From: a bacterium
Lineage (GTDB): Bacteria > Armatimonadota > Chthonomonadetes > Chthonomonadales > CAJBBX01
Reading direction: 5' to 3'
Assembly: GCA_009885735.1 (NCBI GenBank)
Contig: VFKD01000146.1
Coordinates: 1-32,253 of the forward strand
DNA: 32,253 nt
Each line of letters begins with the position of its first letter. Positions within the stretch are counted from its first letter, which is position 1. Positions 14,798 to 23,168 of the stretch are shown in pieces. A model generated the notes under the pieces. It was given only the letters and a program-made list of their open reading frames with translations. It ran no database searches and was not told where the DNA came from. The translations under genes and the position numbers were made by a program.

Positions 14798-15638
14798 TCG
14801 GCACTGCCTGAATGAGCAGACCAAGGAGCTGAGCCAAAACTGACCGCATCTCCTTGCGCGGGACGATACGATCGATCATTCCGTGCTCAAACTGAAATTC
14901 GCTCGTCTGGAAGTTGTCCGGGAGCTTCGTGCCCACGTCTTGATTGCCGACTCTGCGCCCCGCGAACCCGATGATTGCTCCAGGCTCCGCCAGCGCAATG
15001 TCGCCAAGCGAGGCATAGCTTGCGAAGACGCCTCCGGTGGTGGGATCAGTGAGCACGACGATGTATGGAATGCGCGCCAGGTCGAGCCTAGCCGCCGCCG
15101 CGCTAGTCTTCGCCATCTGCATTAGCGCCAGCAGGCCCTCGTGCATACGAGCGCCTCCAGACGCGGTGAACATCACGACGGGCATGCCCTCCGCAGCGCC
15201 CATCTCCATGGCGCGGGCCACGCGCTCTCCTACAACTGAGCCCATGGATCCGCCCATGAATCCGAAGTCCGCCACGCCGATTACCACTGGAATGCCCTCA
15301 ATGGCCGCGGTTCCAGTCAGCACTGCTTCCCAGAGCCCGGTCTTCTCCTCGGCCCGCTTTCGTTTGTCCAGATATTCTGGAAACTGGAGTGGATCTGTGG
15401 AGCGCAGGTGGCCATCGATCTCCACGAAGGTCTCTTCGTCCACCGTCATGGCAAGCCGCTCGCGAGCGCTCAGCCGATGATGGTGCTGGCACTTGTGGCA
15501 GACCTTTTGGTTTCGCTCGAAGTCTCGCGCGAATAGAATCTCGCCGCAACTGGCACACTTCGTCGCGATTCCCTCTGGAACGCTTGACGCCGTTCGACTG
15601 GGGCGGGCCCGCCTGCCAAACCACGAGCCTCGGTTCAC
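14787..15638 (-). CDS. accD: acetyl-CoA carboxylase carboxyltransferase, beta subunit
   Basis: Beta subunit of the same carboxyltransferase. The N-terminal zinc ribbon is seen as CASC...CHKC (two CxxC pairs 15 residues apart), followed by HHRLSARERLAM. The crotonase-like core has DFGFMGGSMGSVVGERVARAME, FTASGGARMHEGLLALMQMAKT, and LTDPTTGGVFASYASLGDIALAEPGA with its acyl-CoA oxyanion loops. I prefer the GTG at 15638 (283 residues, start NRGSWFGRR) because a GGAGG lies five bases upstream; the ATG at 15650 has no such site. The gene runs divergently from pheA, 86 bases away, and continues straight into accA. Confidence 0.95.
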   Translation of the reverse strand: MNRGSWFGRRARPSRTASSVPEGIATKCASCGEILFARDFERNQKVCHKCQHHHRLSARERLAMTVDEETFVEIDGHLRSTDPLQFPEYLDKRKRAEEKTGLWEAVLTGTAAIEGIPVVIGVADFGFMGGSMGSVVGERVARAMEMGAAEGMPVVMFTASGGARMHEGLLALMQMAKTSAAAARLDLARIPYIVVLTDPTTGGVFASYASLGDIALAEPGAIIGFAGRRVGNQDVGTKLPDNFQTSEFQFEHGMIDRIVPRKEMRSVLAQLLGLLIQAVPNAE

Positions 15639-15724
15639 ATGCGCCTCCATGCGCGAGCCTGCAGGAGTCGCGCGGGATACTGAAGAAAGGGGTCATTCGC
15701 CGAAAATGTCGGGACGAGGTGCGG

Positions 15725-16789
15725 ATGAATCTTCAAGAGCTTCGCAAAGAGATAGACAAGATAGACGAACAGGTAGTGATTCTGCTGAATCGGCGCGCTG
15801 GGCTTGCTCAGGAAGTTGGGAAACATAAAACACGCTCCAGCAGCCACTATTTTACCCCCGAACGCGAGCAGAATGTCTTCAAGCGCCTTCTCGCGCTCAA
15901 TCCTGGACCCTTGGATGCTCGCGCTATTCGAGCCATCTATAGGGAGATTATCTCCGCGTCTCGCGCTCTCGAAAAGCCCCTTTCGGTGGCCTATCTCGGT
16001 CCGTCCGGCACTTTCTCGCACCAGGCAAGCATTGGGCGATTCGGCTCGTCGTCTGCCTTCGAGCCGGCCGACACCATCGCGGAGATATTCTCAATGGTGG
16101 AGCGTGGCAAGTGCGACTATGGCCTTGCTCCCATCGAGAACTCCCTTGCGGGCGTCATCCCAGAGACGCTGGACACCTTCATGCAGACGAATCTGCGCAT
16201 CGTCTCGGAGGTGTTCGTGCCCATTGTACACAACCTGGCTTCCCACTGCAAGAAGCTCGAAGACATCCAGAAGATCTACTCGCACCCTCAGCCATTTGCC
16301 CAGTGCAAGCAGTGGCTGCGGAGCCATCTCCCCGGAGTTGAGCTGGCGGAGGTGTCGAGCACAGCTCGCGGCGCGGCGTTGGCGGCGGCGGAGCCGACCT
16401 CGGCTGCAATCTGTCCCGATCTCGCCGCCGAGCAGCATTCCCTGCCAATCTTGGTGGAGCACACAGAGGACAACCCGAGTAACCGCACCCGATTCGTGGT
16501 GCTAGGCTACAACGAGCCCGAGCCCACGGGCAAGGACAAGACATCGCTGATGTTCTCGGTTCATCACAAGAGCGGCGCACTCTTTCGTGCGATGGCGGCC
16601 TTCGAAAAGTACGATGTAAACCTCACAATGATCGAGTCGCGTCCTGCCAAGGTGGCTGCTTGGGAGTATGTTTTCTACCTGGACGTTCAGGGCCACGTTC
16701 GTGACCTCCAGGTTCAGAGAGCTATCGACCAGCTTCGTGAACAGTCGCTGTTTGTAACCGTGCTTGGGTCCTATCCCGCGGCAGGGTAG
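15725..16789 (+). CDS. pheA: bifunctional chorismate mutase / prephenate dehydratase
   Basis: Converts chorismate through prephenate to phenylpyruvate for phenylalanine synthesis. A chorismate mutase domain fills about residues 1-85 (NLQELRKEIDKIDEQVVILLNRRA, then FTPEREQNVF). Prephenate dehydratase spans about 90-270: AYLGPSGTFSHQA, ENSLAGVIPETLD, YSHPQPFAQC, and SNRTRFVVLG with the catalytic Thr. An ACT domain (about 275-354) has the ESRP phenylalanine-binding motif and gives feedback control. The ATG at 15725 is preceded by GAGGT. The 354-residue length is typical. Its stop is one base before the ATG of the next gene. Confidence 0.96.
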   Translation: MNLQELRKEIDKIDEQVVILLNRRAGLAQEVGKHKTRSSSHYFTPEREQNVFKRLLALNPGPLDARAIRAIYREIISASRALEKPLSVAYLGPSGTFSHQASIGRFGSSSAFEPADTIAEIFSMVERGKCDYGLAPIENSLAGVIPETLDTFMQTNLRIVSEVFVPIVHNLASHCKKLEDIQKIYSHPQPFAQCKQWLRSHLPGVELAEVSSTARGAALAAAEPTSAAICPDLAAEQHSLPILVEHTEDNPSNRTRFVVLGYNEPEPTGKDKTSLMFSVHHKSGALFRAMAAFEKYDVNLTMIESRPAKVAAWEYVFYLDVQGHVRDLQVQRAIDQLREQSLFVTVLGSYPAAG

Positions 16790-16790
16790 G

Positions 16791-17924
16791 ATGGCTCCGG
16801 GCCGTTTTGCGTTTCTAGACGGGCTTCGGGGCCTTGCAGCGCTTTACGTCGTCTACTTTCATATCGCAGCACGGTTTGCCGGCCCACATGGGTCAGATTT
16901 GCTGAACCACTTTAGCGCACCTCTGAAGTACGCGCACTTTGCCGTGAGCCTCTTTATCGTCATCTCGGGCTTCTGCCTTGTGCTGCCGGTTGCGGCGTCG
17001 GCAGAGGGAGTTCTCCCGGGCGGCACATGGGGGTTCCTGAAGCGGCGAGCGAGGAGGCTTCTGCCGCCGTACTATGTCGCGCTCTTGCTATCCATCCTTA
17101 TCATCGCAGCCTCACAGGCTCGAAGGCAAGTCTCGGGGGAGGGAGCAGGCCCTCGCATGGCGGCGCTTGCTGCGGATCACATCGGGTCGCATTTGCTGCT
17201 CGTCCACAACCTGCGGGAGGATTGGAGCCAGTCGATCAACGCACCTCTATGGAGCGTTGCCACCGAGGCGCAGATCTACGTTGTGTTTGCCCTGGTCCTG
17301 GTTCCGGTGCGTCGGAGGTTCGGCACTCCTTTGGCAGTCGTTAGTGCGATTGCGCTTGGCTTGGCTCCTTCGCTCTTGCCCCGCGGGCTGAATATTCCGC
17401 AGGCATGCCCGTGGTTTCTCGGGCTCTTTGCGCTGGGAATGGCTGCCGGCGAGGTCGCTGTAAGCAGCGATGGGAGCAAAGCGAGGCAAGTGAGGTGGGC
17501 ACGAATTGCGGCGACCTTCGGCGTGCTCCTCGTGGCCCATTGCTCATTGAGTCCTCTTGGAACTGATGCCTGGCGTTTGCGTGGAATTGAACTGCACGAC
17601 CTGCTTCTGGGCTGTGGCGCCGCCTCTCTGCTGGCCTGGAGTGCCACCGCCGACGCTGCGAAGAGGCCGATGCTTCTGCGGATGCTCGAGTCTCGCATCC
17701 TTGTGGTCCTCGGGGCGTTCTCCTACAGCCTCTACCTCATTCACGTACCCGTGCAGGACCTGATGGTCTATGCAATGCAGAGGCTAGCCATCTCCGGACC
17801 CGTTCAGCACTGGGCAATGCTGCTGGCTGGCCCTCCAGTTTGCCTCGCGGCAGCCTACGCCTTCTTCCTTGCGGTTGAAAGAAGATTCATCTCTTCGCGG
17901 ACCGCAACTCCATCCGTCGGATAA
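16791..17924 (+). CDS. acyltransferase 3 (OafA/YrhL-type) membrane protein
   Basis: A 377-residue inner-membrane O-acyltransferase that would move acyl groups to sugars or other surface molecules. The signature FLDGLRGLAALYVVYFHI contains the conserved Arg and His of the first helix. HFAVSLFIVISGFCLVLP and KRRARRLLPPYYVALLL follow, as in OafA-like proteins; about ten membrane helices can be drawn. SYSLYLIHVPVQDL near residue 310 is the usual late motif. It starts one base after the pheA stop with AGGGTAGG as ribosome binding site, so the two are co-transcribed, though no metabolic link is evident. The last 38 bases overlap the convergent response-regulator gene. Confidence 0.88.
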   Translation: MAPGRFAFLDGLRGLAALYVVYFHIAARFAGPHGSDLLNHFSAPLKYAHFAVSLFIVISGFCLVLPVAASAEGVLPGGTWGFLKRRARRLLPPYYVALLLSILIIAASQARRQVSGEGAGPRMAALAADHIGSHLLLVHNLREDWSQSINAPLWSVATEAQIYVVFALVLVPVRRRFGTPLAVVSAIALGLAPSLLPRGLNIPQACPWFLGLFALGMAAGEVAVSSDGSKARQVRWARIAATFGVLLVAHCSLSPLGTDAWRLRGIELHDLLLGCGAASLLAWSATADAAKRPMLLRMLESRILVVLGAFSYSLYLIHVPVQDLMVYAMQRLAISGPVQHWAMLLAGPPVCLAAAYAFFLAVERRFISSRTATPSVG

Positions 17925-18321
17925 CGCTCACGGCGCTTCGTCTGCGCTCAAGCGCCTGGGCAACCTTCATTATCAGCAGTTCGTAGACGTCCACGCCTGG
18001 AACGTTCTTTTCCAGGTAGTCGAACGCGCCCCTCCGCATAGACTCGACTGCGTTCGCAACGTTTCCGTAAGCAGTCAGCACGAGCACTTCGGTGAACACG
18101 TCATGCGCAATCGCATCCGTGAGCACCGCGAGGCCGCTGTCGGTCTCCTCCATCGACATGTCCGTGATCACGAGGTCGAAGGACGGTGCCGAGCCAGCCA
18201 TTAGCTGCGAAGCTGCCGCAGCGCTCTCGGCGGTGGCTACTTCATATCCTTCGCGTTCCAGCCGGCGCTTCAGAGCGCTTCGAACCTCGTCTTCATCATC
18301 CACTACCAACAGTCTAGCCAT
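17887..18321 (-). CDS. response regulator, receiver domain only
   Basis: A 144-residue single-domain CheY-like receiver. The acidic pocket is D8-D9-E10 in VVDDEDE, the phosphoacceptor is D54 in VITDMSM, the switch Thr is T83 in VLTAYG, and the conserved Lys is K105 in YLEKN. There is no DNA-binding output domain; the basic tail (RRRSAVSVIRRMELRSAKR) may bind a partner. It lies 51 bases downstream of a histidine kinase gene on the same strand, with a GGGAGAGAA Shine-Dalgarno sequence, and is presumably phosphorylated by it. Its 3' end overlaps the convergent acyltransferase gene by 38 bases. Confidence 0.92.
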   Translation of the reverse strand: MARLLVVDDEDEVRSALKRRLEREGYEVATAESAAAASQLMAGSAPSFDLVITDMSMEETDSGLAVLTDAIAHDVFTEVLVLTAYGNVANAVESMRRGAFDYLEKNVPGVDVYELLIMKVAQALERRRSAVSVIRRMELRSAKR

Positions 18322-18372
18322 TAGGCTTCTCTCCCATTGAATCGTGTTTTATTCTGGCGCACGGTCGCACGG

Positions 18373-20145
18373 TCAGTTCTCCATCACGGGCAGGAAGATG
18401 AGGAACTTTGCGCCCTCGCCCTCCGTGCCAACCTCTCTCAAGACGCCTTGGTGCGCCTCCACAACTCCCTTCACGATGCTGAGGCCAAGGCCCATGCCTT
18501 TCACCCGCGAAGTGAAGAACGGCCTAAAGATGCGCTCCTTGATCTCCTGCATCACTCCGGGACCCTCGTCCTCGAACGAAACCTCCACATAGGTTCGCGA
18601 AGGCGCTAGACGAAGCTCGGCTAGGTTCTCTTCATCCAGCAGGCGGCTGGATATCCGAAGGGTTCCCCCATCAGGCTGGAAGCTCACCGCATTCTCGACC
18701 AGCTCTCCAAATGCACGCTTCAGCTTCGACTGGTCACAGGAAAGCGCAGGAAGTCCGGTCCCGAGTTGCAGCTCCAACTTCACCTTGGACCTCTTTGGGA
18801 AGGTTTCGGCCACGACCTCGTGGATGAGCGCGTTGATGTCGGTCTCCGAAAGCGCAAGCTGCGTGGCCATTACGAAGTCCCGGAACTCCTTGAGGATCTC
18901 TTCGAGCCGTTCTATGCCTCGGTTCATGCTCTCCACAAGCGCAAGGATCTCTCCGCGCTCGCTGCCGCTGCAGAGCTCGTGAACCAGGTGCTCCATCTCG
19001 TTCAGATCGCCCTTGAGGGCAAACGTCCGGTTTCCTATCATGTGCGCGGATTTAGCCGAGAGCTCGCCCCAGGCAGCCATGCGCTCCGCGCGAACGAGAC
19101 GTTGGAAGTTGCGCGCATTCGCCACGGCCGCACCCACCTGTCCCGCGATGACGCTGAGTACCCGTTCATCTGTGTCCGTGAAGCGGTTGGGAAACCATGG
19201 GGCATTGCTCTTGCGGCGCAGCACGCGCAGCACGCCCAGCACTTTGTCCCGGCTCAGAATTGGGACAGCGAGGAACGCGCCCATCTCCTCAGGCTCCATC
19301 TCGGTGTAGCGTCCCAGCCAGCGCGGGTCGCACCGAGGGTCTTCCAGCCGGATTGGCGCGGCATGCTCCGCCACCCAGCCAGTGAGCCCCTCTCCCACGC
19401 GATAGGCGGCTTCACCCGCTCTCTCTGAGAGAGCGCCGCGGCTGGCGTGAAGCACCAGATGATCGGTCTGCTCGTCCAGTAGGAAGACCGAGCAGTCCTC
19501 GAATTGCAGCGCCGAGGCGCCTATCTCCACGACTCGCTTCATCAGCTTGTCTACGTCGAGCGTGGAGGCGAGCCGGGTGCCGATCTCTACTAGAGCGGAC
19601 TCTCTAGCGCGGAACCCGTCTACGCCAATGGCAGTCGCCGCAGCCTGAGCGATGGCCATGAGGTGCGCGCAGTCGTGCGTGTCGAATGCGTTCGCGCGAT
19701 CGCTCTCAATGTTGATGACACCGCAGGTCTCGCCCTGCATTCCGATAATGGGAACGGCGATCTCGCTGCGAGTGTCTGCAAAGTAGCGCAGGTAGAAGGG
19801 GTCGGACTCCGCGTCGCCAGTGGAGTAGGGCTCTCCCGTGAGAGCCACATGTCCGGTGATGCCGCTGCGGGTTACCTCATCCAGGTAGAGCTTGCGCTTG
19901 GCCTGGTCGTCAGTCCAGCCTGGGCCGGAGGTACACATCACCGTGAGTTGACCCATTTCGTGCTGCACTAGCGCCAAGAACCCGCGCGCGCCATTGACCG
20001 ACTCGATGGCAGCGTCAAGGGTGTCCTGGAAGAGCTGAGGGCCGCCGCCGCTCACGGCATCTCGATAGAGCGTGCTTAGGCGCTGGAGGAAGGCCTGGTC
20101 TTGGTCGACAGCGTCGACCTGAGGATTTGGAAGAGTGTTCGCCAT
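18373..20145 (-). CDS. GAF-GAF sensor histidine kinase
   Basis: A 590-residue soluble kinase with two GAF sensor domains (about residues 20-175 and 185-345), a dimerisation helix pair with the phosphorylated His at about H368 in AKSAHMIGNRT, and a HATPase domain. The HATPase boxes are seen as FGELVENAVS (N box), EDEGPGVM (G1), and GMGLGLSIVKGVVEAHQG (G2). There is no membrane segment, so it senses an internal ligand such as a cyclic nucleotide or redox signal; the ligand is not deducible. A TATAAT only nine bases from the ATG suggests a very short or absent 5' leader. It is followed by a lone receiver gene that probably forms a two-component pair. Confidence 0.92.
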   Translation of the reverse strand: MANTLPNPQVDAVDQDQAFLQRLSTLYRDAVSGGGPQLFQDTLDAAIESVNGARGFLALVQHEMGQLTVMCTSGPGWTDDQAKRKLYLDEVTRSGITGHVALTGEPYSTGDAESDPFYLRYFADTRSEIAVPIIGMQGETCGVINIESDRANAFDTHDCAHLMAIAQAAATAIGVDGFRARESALVEIGTRLASTLDVDKLMKRVVEIGASALQFEDCSVFLLDEQTDHLVLHASRGALSERAGEAAYRVGEGLTGWVAEHAAPIRLEDPRCDPRWLGRYTEMEPEEMGAFLAVPILSRDKVLGVLRVLRRKSNAPWFPNRFTDTDERVLSVIAGQVGAAVANARNFQRLVRAERMAAWGELSAKSAHMIGNRTFALKGDLNEMEHLVHELCSGSERGEILALVESMNRGIERLEEILKEFRDFVMATQLALSETDINALIHEVVAETFPKRSKVKLELQLGTGLPALSCDQSKLKRAFGELVENAVSFQPDGGTLRISSRLLDEENLAELRLAPSRTYVEVSFEDEGPGVMQEIKERIFRPFFTSRVKGMGLGLSIVKGVVEAHQGVLREVGTEGEGAKFLIFLPVMEN

Positions 20146-20153
20146 TACACGCT

Positions 20154-20159
20154 ATTATA
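20154..20159 (-). promoter_or_regulatory. -10 box directly before the histidine kinase start
   Basis: A perfect TATAAT reads on the minus strand with only eight bases between it and the ATG at 20145. Transcription would begin almost at the start codon. No Shine-Dalgarno sequence is seen there, consistent with a leaderless mRNA. The -35 region is not consensus. Confidence 0.5.
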
Positions 20160-20273
20160 GCCGCTCGCCTAGGGGCGCCGTTAGTCTCGTTAAGAAGTGG
20201 CATGATGTCCGTCAGATTAGCAGGCAGGACCTCTGCCCGCACGCATCGAAATCACCCACCGGAGGAGACCAGA

Positions 20274-21494
20274 ATGCGCCTTGCAGCGTGGATAGGAGCG
20301 GCGGTGATGGCTGGAGTGAGCGCCCCAGGCGCGGGCCAGGGCAACGAGGTGCGCGTGTCGGCGCCGAATCGCGACTATGCAGAGGTCCCTGTCAGATTTC
20401 AGATTGACGCTCCGAAGGACTTTGCGGGCGTTGCCCTCATGAAGGGCTCGGTCCCCGTGCCGGTGCAATCACGGCTTCTCGGCACCGGAAAGGCAGAAGT
20501 CTGCTGGATCGAACGCGGCCTCAAGAAAGGCGAGACGCGAACCTATCGCATGGCGTTCGAGAAGGTAGGTAGGCCCGCTCCACCGAGTGGAGTCATTGTC
20601 GACCGCAGTGGCCTGAACCTGGACATCCGGATCGACAATCAGCTCTTTACGCGCTACGACAGCACCACTGGGCCGAATAAGCCCTACTTCTATCCCATCT
20701 TTGCGCAGGGCGGCAAGCGCATGGCGCGCGGCTACCCGCTCGAGAACCTCCCAAAGGAGGAGAAGGACCATCCGCACCATCGCGGCCTATGGTTCACCCA
20801 CGGCGAGGTGAACGGCGCGGACTTCTGGAGCGAGGGTCCCAAGGCCGGGAAGACGGTCACCACCAAGGTAGAGGCGACCCAGAGCGGTCCAATTTATGGA
20901 TACTTCCGTACCACCACCGACTGGCTTGCGCAGGACGGCAAGAAGGTGGCCGAGGACACTCGGGAGGTGACCATCTATGCCCTCGCGGAGGGCCGAATGC
21001 TGGACCTGTCTGTCACCATGAAACATAAGGATGGTCCTCTCCACTTCGGCGATACGAAAGAGGGTTCACTCGGCATCAGAGTGCCGGAGAGCATGCGCGT
21101 CAAGCCGAATTCCGACGGCGCAGGGCAGGGGCACATCGTCACGTCTGCGGGCCTTAAGGACGCTGCAACCTGGGGCAAGAAGGCCGAGTGGGTGGACTAC
21201 TATGGACCAGTGGACGGCGAGACGCTCGGCATCGCCATTCTAGACGACCCCGGTAACCTCCGGCATCCAACCACATGGCACGTGCGAGACTACGGCCTCT
21301 TCGCGGCAAACCCATTTGGACTGCACGACTTCGGGCCTGGAGTACCCGCTGGAGCAGGGGACCACACGGTTGCCGCCGGCGGCGCCATCACCTTCAAGTA
21401 CCGCATCTACCTGCACAAGGGCACCGCCGAGGAGGCGGGAATCGCAAAGCTCTGGGCCGCCTCCATCGACCCTCCGATGGTGGAGTTGCGGTAA
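20274..21494 (+). CDS. PmoA-like DUF6807 secreted protein
   Basis: A 406-residue protein of the DUF6807 family, often labelled methane oxygenase PmoA although true methane oxidation is not implied. The start MRLAAWIGAAVMAGVSAPGAG looks like a signal peptide, so it is probably exported. The core contains DHPHHRGLWFTHGEVNGADFW, the family's His-rich signature, and YGPVDGETLGIAILDDPGNLRHPTTWH. The C-terminal half ends GLHDFGPG... and FKYRIYLHKG. Function in this family is unknown; members are often next to oxidoreductases and transporters. The ATG at 20274 follows GGAGGAG by six bases. An MFS transporter follows after four bases, so the pair may handle the same compound. Confidence 0.85.
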   Translation: MRLAAWIGAAVMAGVSAPGAGQGNEVRVSAPNRDYAEVPVRFQIDAPKDFAGVALMKGSVPVPVQSRLLGTGKAEVCWIERGLKKGETRTYRMAFEKVGRPAPPSGVIVDRSGLNLDIRIDNQLFTRYDSTTGPNKPYFYPIFAQGGKRMARGYPLENLPKEEKDHPHHRGLWFTHGEVNGADFWSEGPKAGKTVTTKVEATQSGPIYGYFRTTTDWLAQDGKKVAEDTREVTIYALAEGRMLDLSVTMKHKDGPLHFGDTKEGSLGIRVPESMRVKPNSDGAGQGHIVTSAGLKDAATWGKKAEWVDYYGPVDGETLGIAILDDPGNLRHPTTWHVRDYGLFAANPFGLHDFGPGVPAGAGDHTVAAGGAITFKYRIYLHKGTAEEAGIAKLWAASIDPPMVELR

Positions 21495-21498
21495 CTCG

Positions 21499-22854
21499 AT
21501 GACAACCTCCTCGCAACCCAATGCGCCGTTGCAGCGCTGGTATCAGGGCGTGCCGCGCTATGCGTGGCTCGTTTTGTTCATAGCTACGCTCGGCTGGCTC
21601 TTCGATGCAATGGACCAGAACCTGTTCAACCTGGTTCGGCAGCGATCAGTCATAGACCTGATTGGTTCTCATGTTCCGGCATCCGAGCTTGATGCAACGG
21701 CCAAGATTGTCGGCGGGCAGATTACGGCGATTTTCCTGATTGGTTGGGCCATCGGCGGTTTCATCTTTGGGATGCTGGGCGACCGGCTAGGCCGCAGCCG
21801 CACGATGATCATCACAATCCTCATCTATGCGGCATTCACGGGGCTAAGTGGCCTGGTCCAGACGCCATTGCAGTACGCCATCTGCCGCTTCCTCACCGCG
21901 CTAGGAGTAGGGGGCGAGTTCGCAGCCGGCGCGGCGCTCGTTGCAGAGGTGTGGCCCGAGCGATCGCGGCCGATGGCGCTAGGCATGCTTCAGGCGCTCT
22001 CGGCTGTCGGCAACATGATGGCTGCAGCCATTACCTATGTGCTGGCAAGCTACAGTTGGAGATGGGCGTTTGCTGTCGGGGCGCTGCCTGCTCTTCTGGT
22101 GGTCTGGATTCGAGCCTACGTGAGGGAGCCCGAGAAGTGGACGGCAGCGCGCGAGGCAGCTAAGAGCGGAGTTGGGGCATCGGAAATAGGCAGCATCGCG
22201 GCACTATTTCGCGACCCCGTTTTGCGGAGAAACACCTTCGCGGGCGTCCTGCTTGCGACGGCGGGAGTCGGTGGTATTTGGGGAGTGGGCTTCTTCCTGC
22301 CGGACCTTGTAGGCTCGGTTCTCAAACCACTCGTTGCGGGCATGCCGAAGGCTGTCGGCGACATGATGCTCCAGCAGTGGCGCAGCCAGGCGTTCTTCAT
22401 ACAGAACATCGGCGCGTTTCTGGGGATGTTCTCCTATGCGCTTCTTGCGGTGAGATTCGGACGAAAGCCCGCTCTGTTGTTTTTTCTGATCCTCGCATGG
22501 GCGGCAGTGGAAGGGACCTTCTGGGGTGTACACGATCTGAACAGCGCCCGAGTGTGGTCGTTCGTGCTCGGCTTCTGCGCCCTGGCCCCGTTTTCAGCGT
22601 ACTGTGTCTACTTCCCGGAGCTCTATCCCACGAGGCTGCGAGCCACAGGGGTTGGCTTCAACTACAACTGTGCCAGGCTGCTCGCTGCGGGGGCTCCCAT
22701 GGCGCTTGGCAGTCTGGCCGCTCACTTTGCGGTTCCGGGCGACGAGACCGCAGGACTACGCAAGGCTGCTGCCATCGTAGCGTGCATCTATGTGGTGGGA
22801 TTGGTAGGGCTGATCTTCGCGCCCGAGACGAAGGGGAAGCCTCTGCCGGAGTAG
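21499..22854 (+). CDS. MFS transporter
   Basis: A 451-residue major facilitator superfamily transporter, 12 membrane helices. The first helix carries the charged LGWLFDAMDQNLFNL. The helix 2-3 loop is GMLGDRLGRSRTM, the family's motif A (GxLxDRxGRR-like). Helices 4-5 have FLTALGVGGEFAAGAALVAEVWPERSRPMALG, and YPTRLRATGVGFNYNCARLLA is the second-half counterpart. This pattern is closest to the aromatic acid/sugar-type proton symporters. The ATG at 21499 begins four bases after the DUF6807 stop. What it moves is unknown; its neighbour suggests a small organic acid or sugar. Confidence 0.9.
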   Translation: MTTSSQPNAPLQRWYQGVPRYAWLVLFIATLGWLFDAMDQNLFNLVRQRSVIDLIGSHVPASELDATAKIVGGQITAIFLIGWAIGGFIFGMLGDRLGRSRTMIITILIYAAFTGLSGLVQTPLQYAICRFLTALGVGGEFAAGAALVAEVWPERSRPMALGMLQALSAVGNMMAAAITYVLASYSWRWAFAVGALPALLVVWIRAYVREPEKWTAAREAAKSGVGASEIGSIAALFRDPVLRRNTFAGVLLATAGVGGIWGVGFFLPDLVGSVLKPLVAGMPKAVGDMMLQQWRSQAFFIQNIGAFLGMFSYALLAVRFGRKPALLFFLILAWAAVEGTFWGVHDLNSARVWSFVLGFCALAPFSAYCVYFPELYPTRLRATGVGFNYNCARLLAAGAPMALGSLAAHFAVPGDETAGLRKAAAIVACIYVVGLVGLIFAPETKGKPLPE

Positions 22855-22980
22855 TTACGAAGGACCTTACCGCAGAGGACTCAGTGCAACGCACAGAAGG
22901 GCAGGGTCAGGGGCATTGAACCACCCGCTGCGCTAGAGACACAGAGGCACGGAGAAGGGCAACGCCCAGCGTTTCCTTCT

Positions 22981-23011
22981 AAGTTACTGGCGTATCAGCG
23001 ACCAGTAACTT
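22981..23011 (+). terminator. hairpin downstream of the MFS gene
   Basis: AAGTTACTGG (22981-22990) and CCAGTAACTT (23002-23011) pair perfectly around an 11-base loop, 126 bases past the MFS stop. The following sequence is CCCTTGC rather than a T-run, so the terminator role is probable rather than certain. Confidence 0.4.
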
Positions 23012-23110
23012 CCCTTGCAGACGTGCGCAGCAGGTCGGTCGCTCTGCGGTAGAGAGCTCTTGACGCATAACGGCTTTTGACCCGCAGAGAGAGCGTCTGT
23101 CCCGCTAACG

Positions 23111-23146
23111 ATTGAAGGCGTCCCGCAATTGCGGGACGCCTTCAAT
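23111..23146. terminator. 36-base perfect palindrome
   Basis: ATTGAAGGCGTCCCGCAA (23111-23128) is followed directly by its exact reverse complement (23129-23146). As RNA it makes a long hairpin from either strand, with AATT at its tip. It lies 22 bases past the DUF1501 stop and can serve as a terminator for both convergent genes, although T-runs are short. A binding site for a dimeric protein is an alternative. Confidence 0.55.
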
Positions 23147-23168
23147 GGCTCACCTTGCCGTCCGTGCG

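Larger units (their letters stand above)
22855..23168. other. 314-base convergent gap rich in inverted repeats
   Basis: No gene is seen between the MFS stop and the DUF1501 stop. Three inverted repeats lie in its right two-thirds: at 22981-23011, at 23042-23089 (CTCTGCGG with CCGCAGAG), and the perfect palindrome at 23111-23146. The 22860-22960 part has a repetitive CAGAG/ACGGAG flavour like degraded intergenic repeats. Transcription could end here from both sides; a small RNA is possible but unsupported. Confidence 0.45.
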
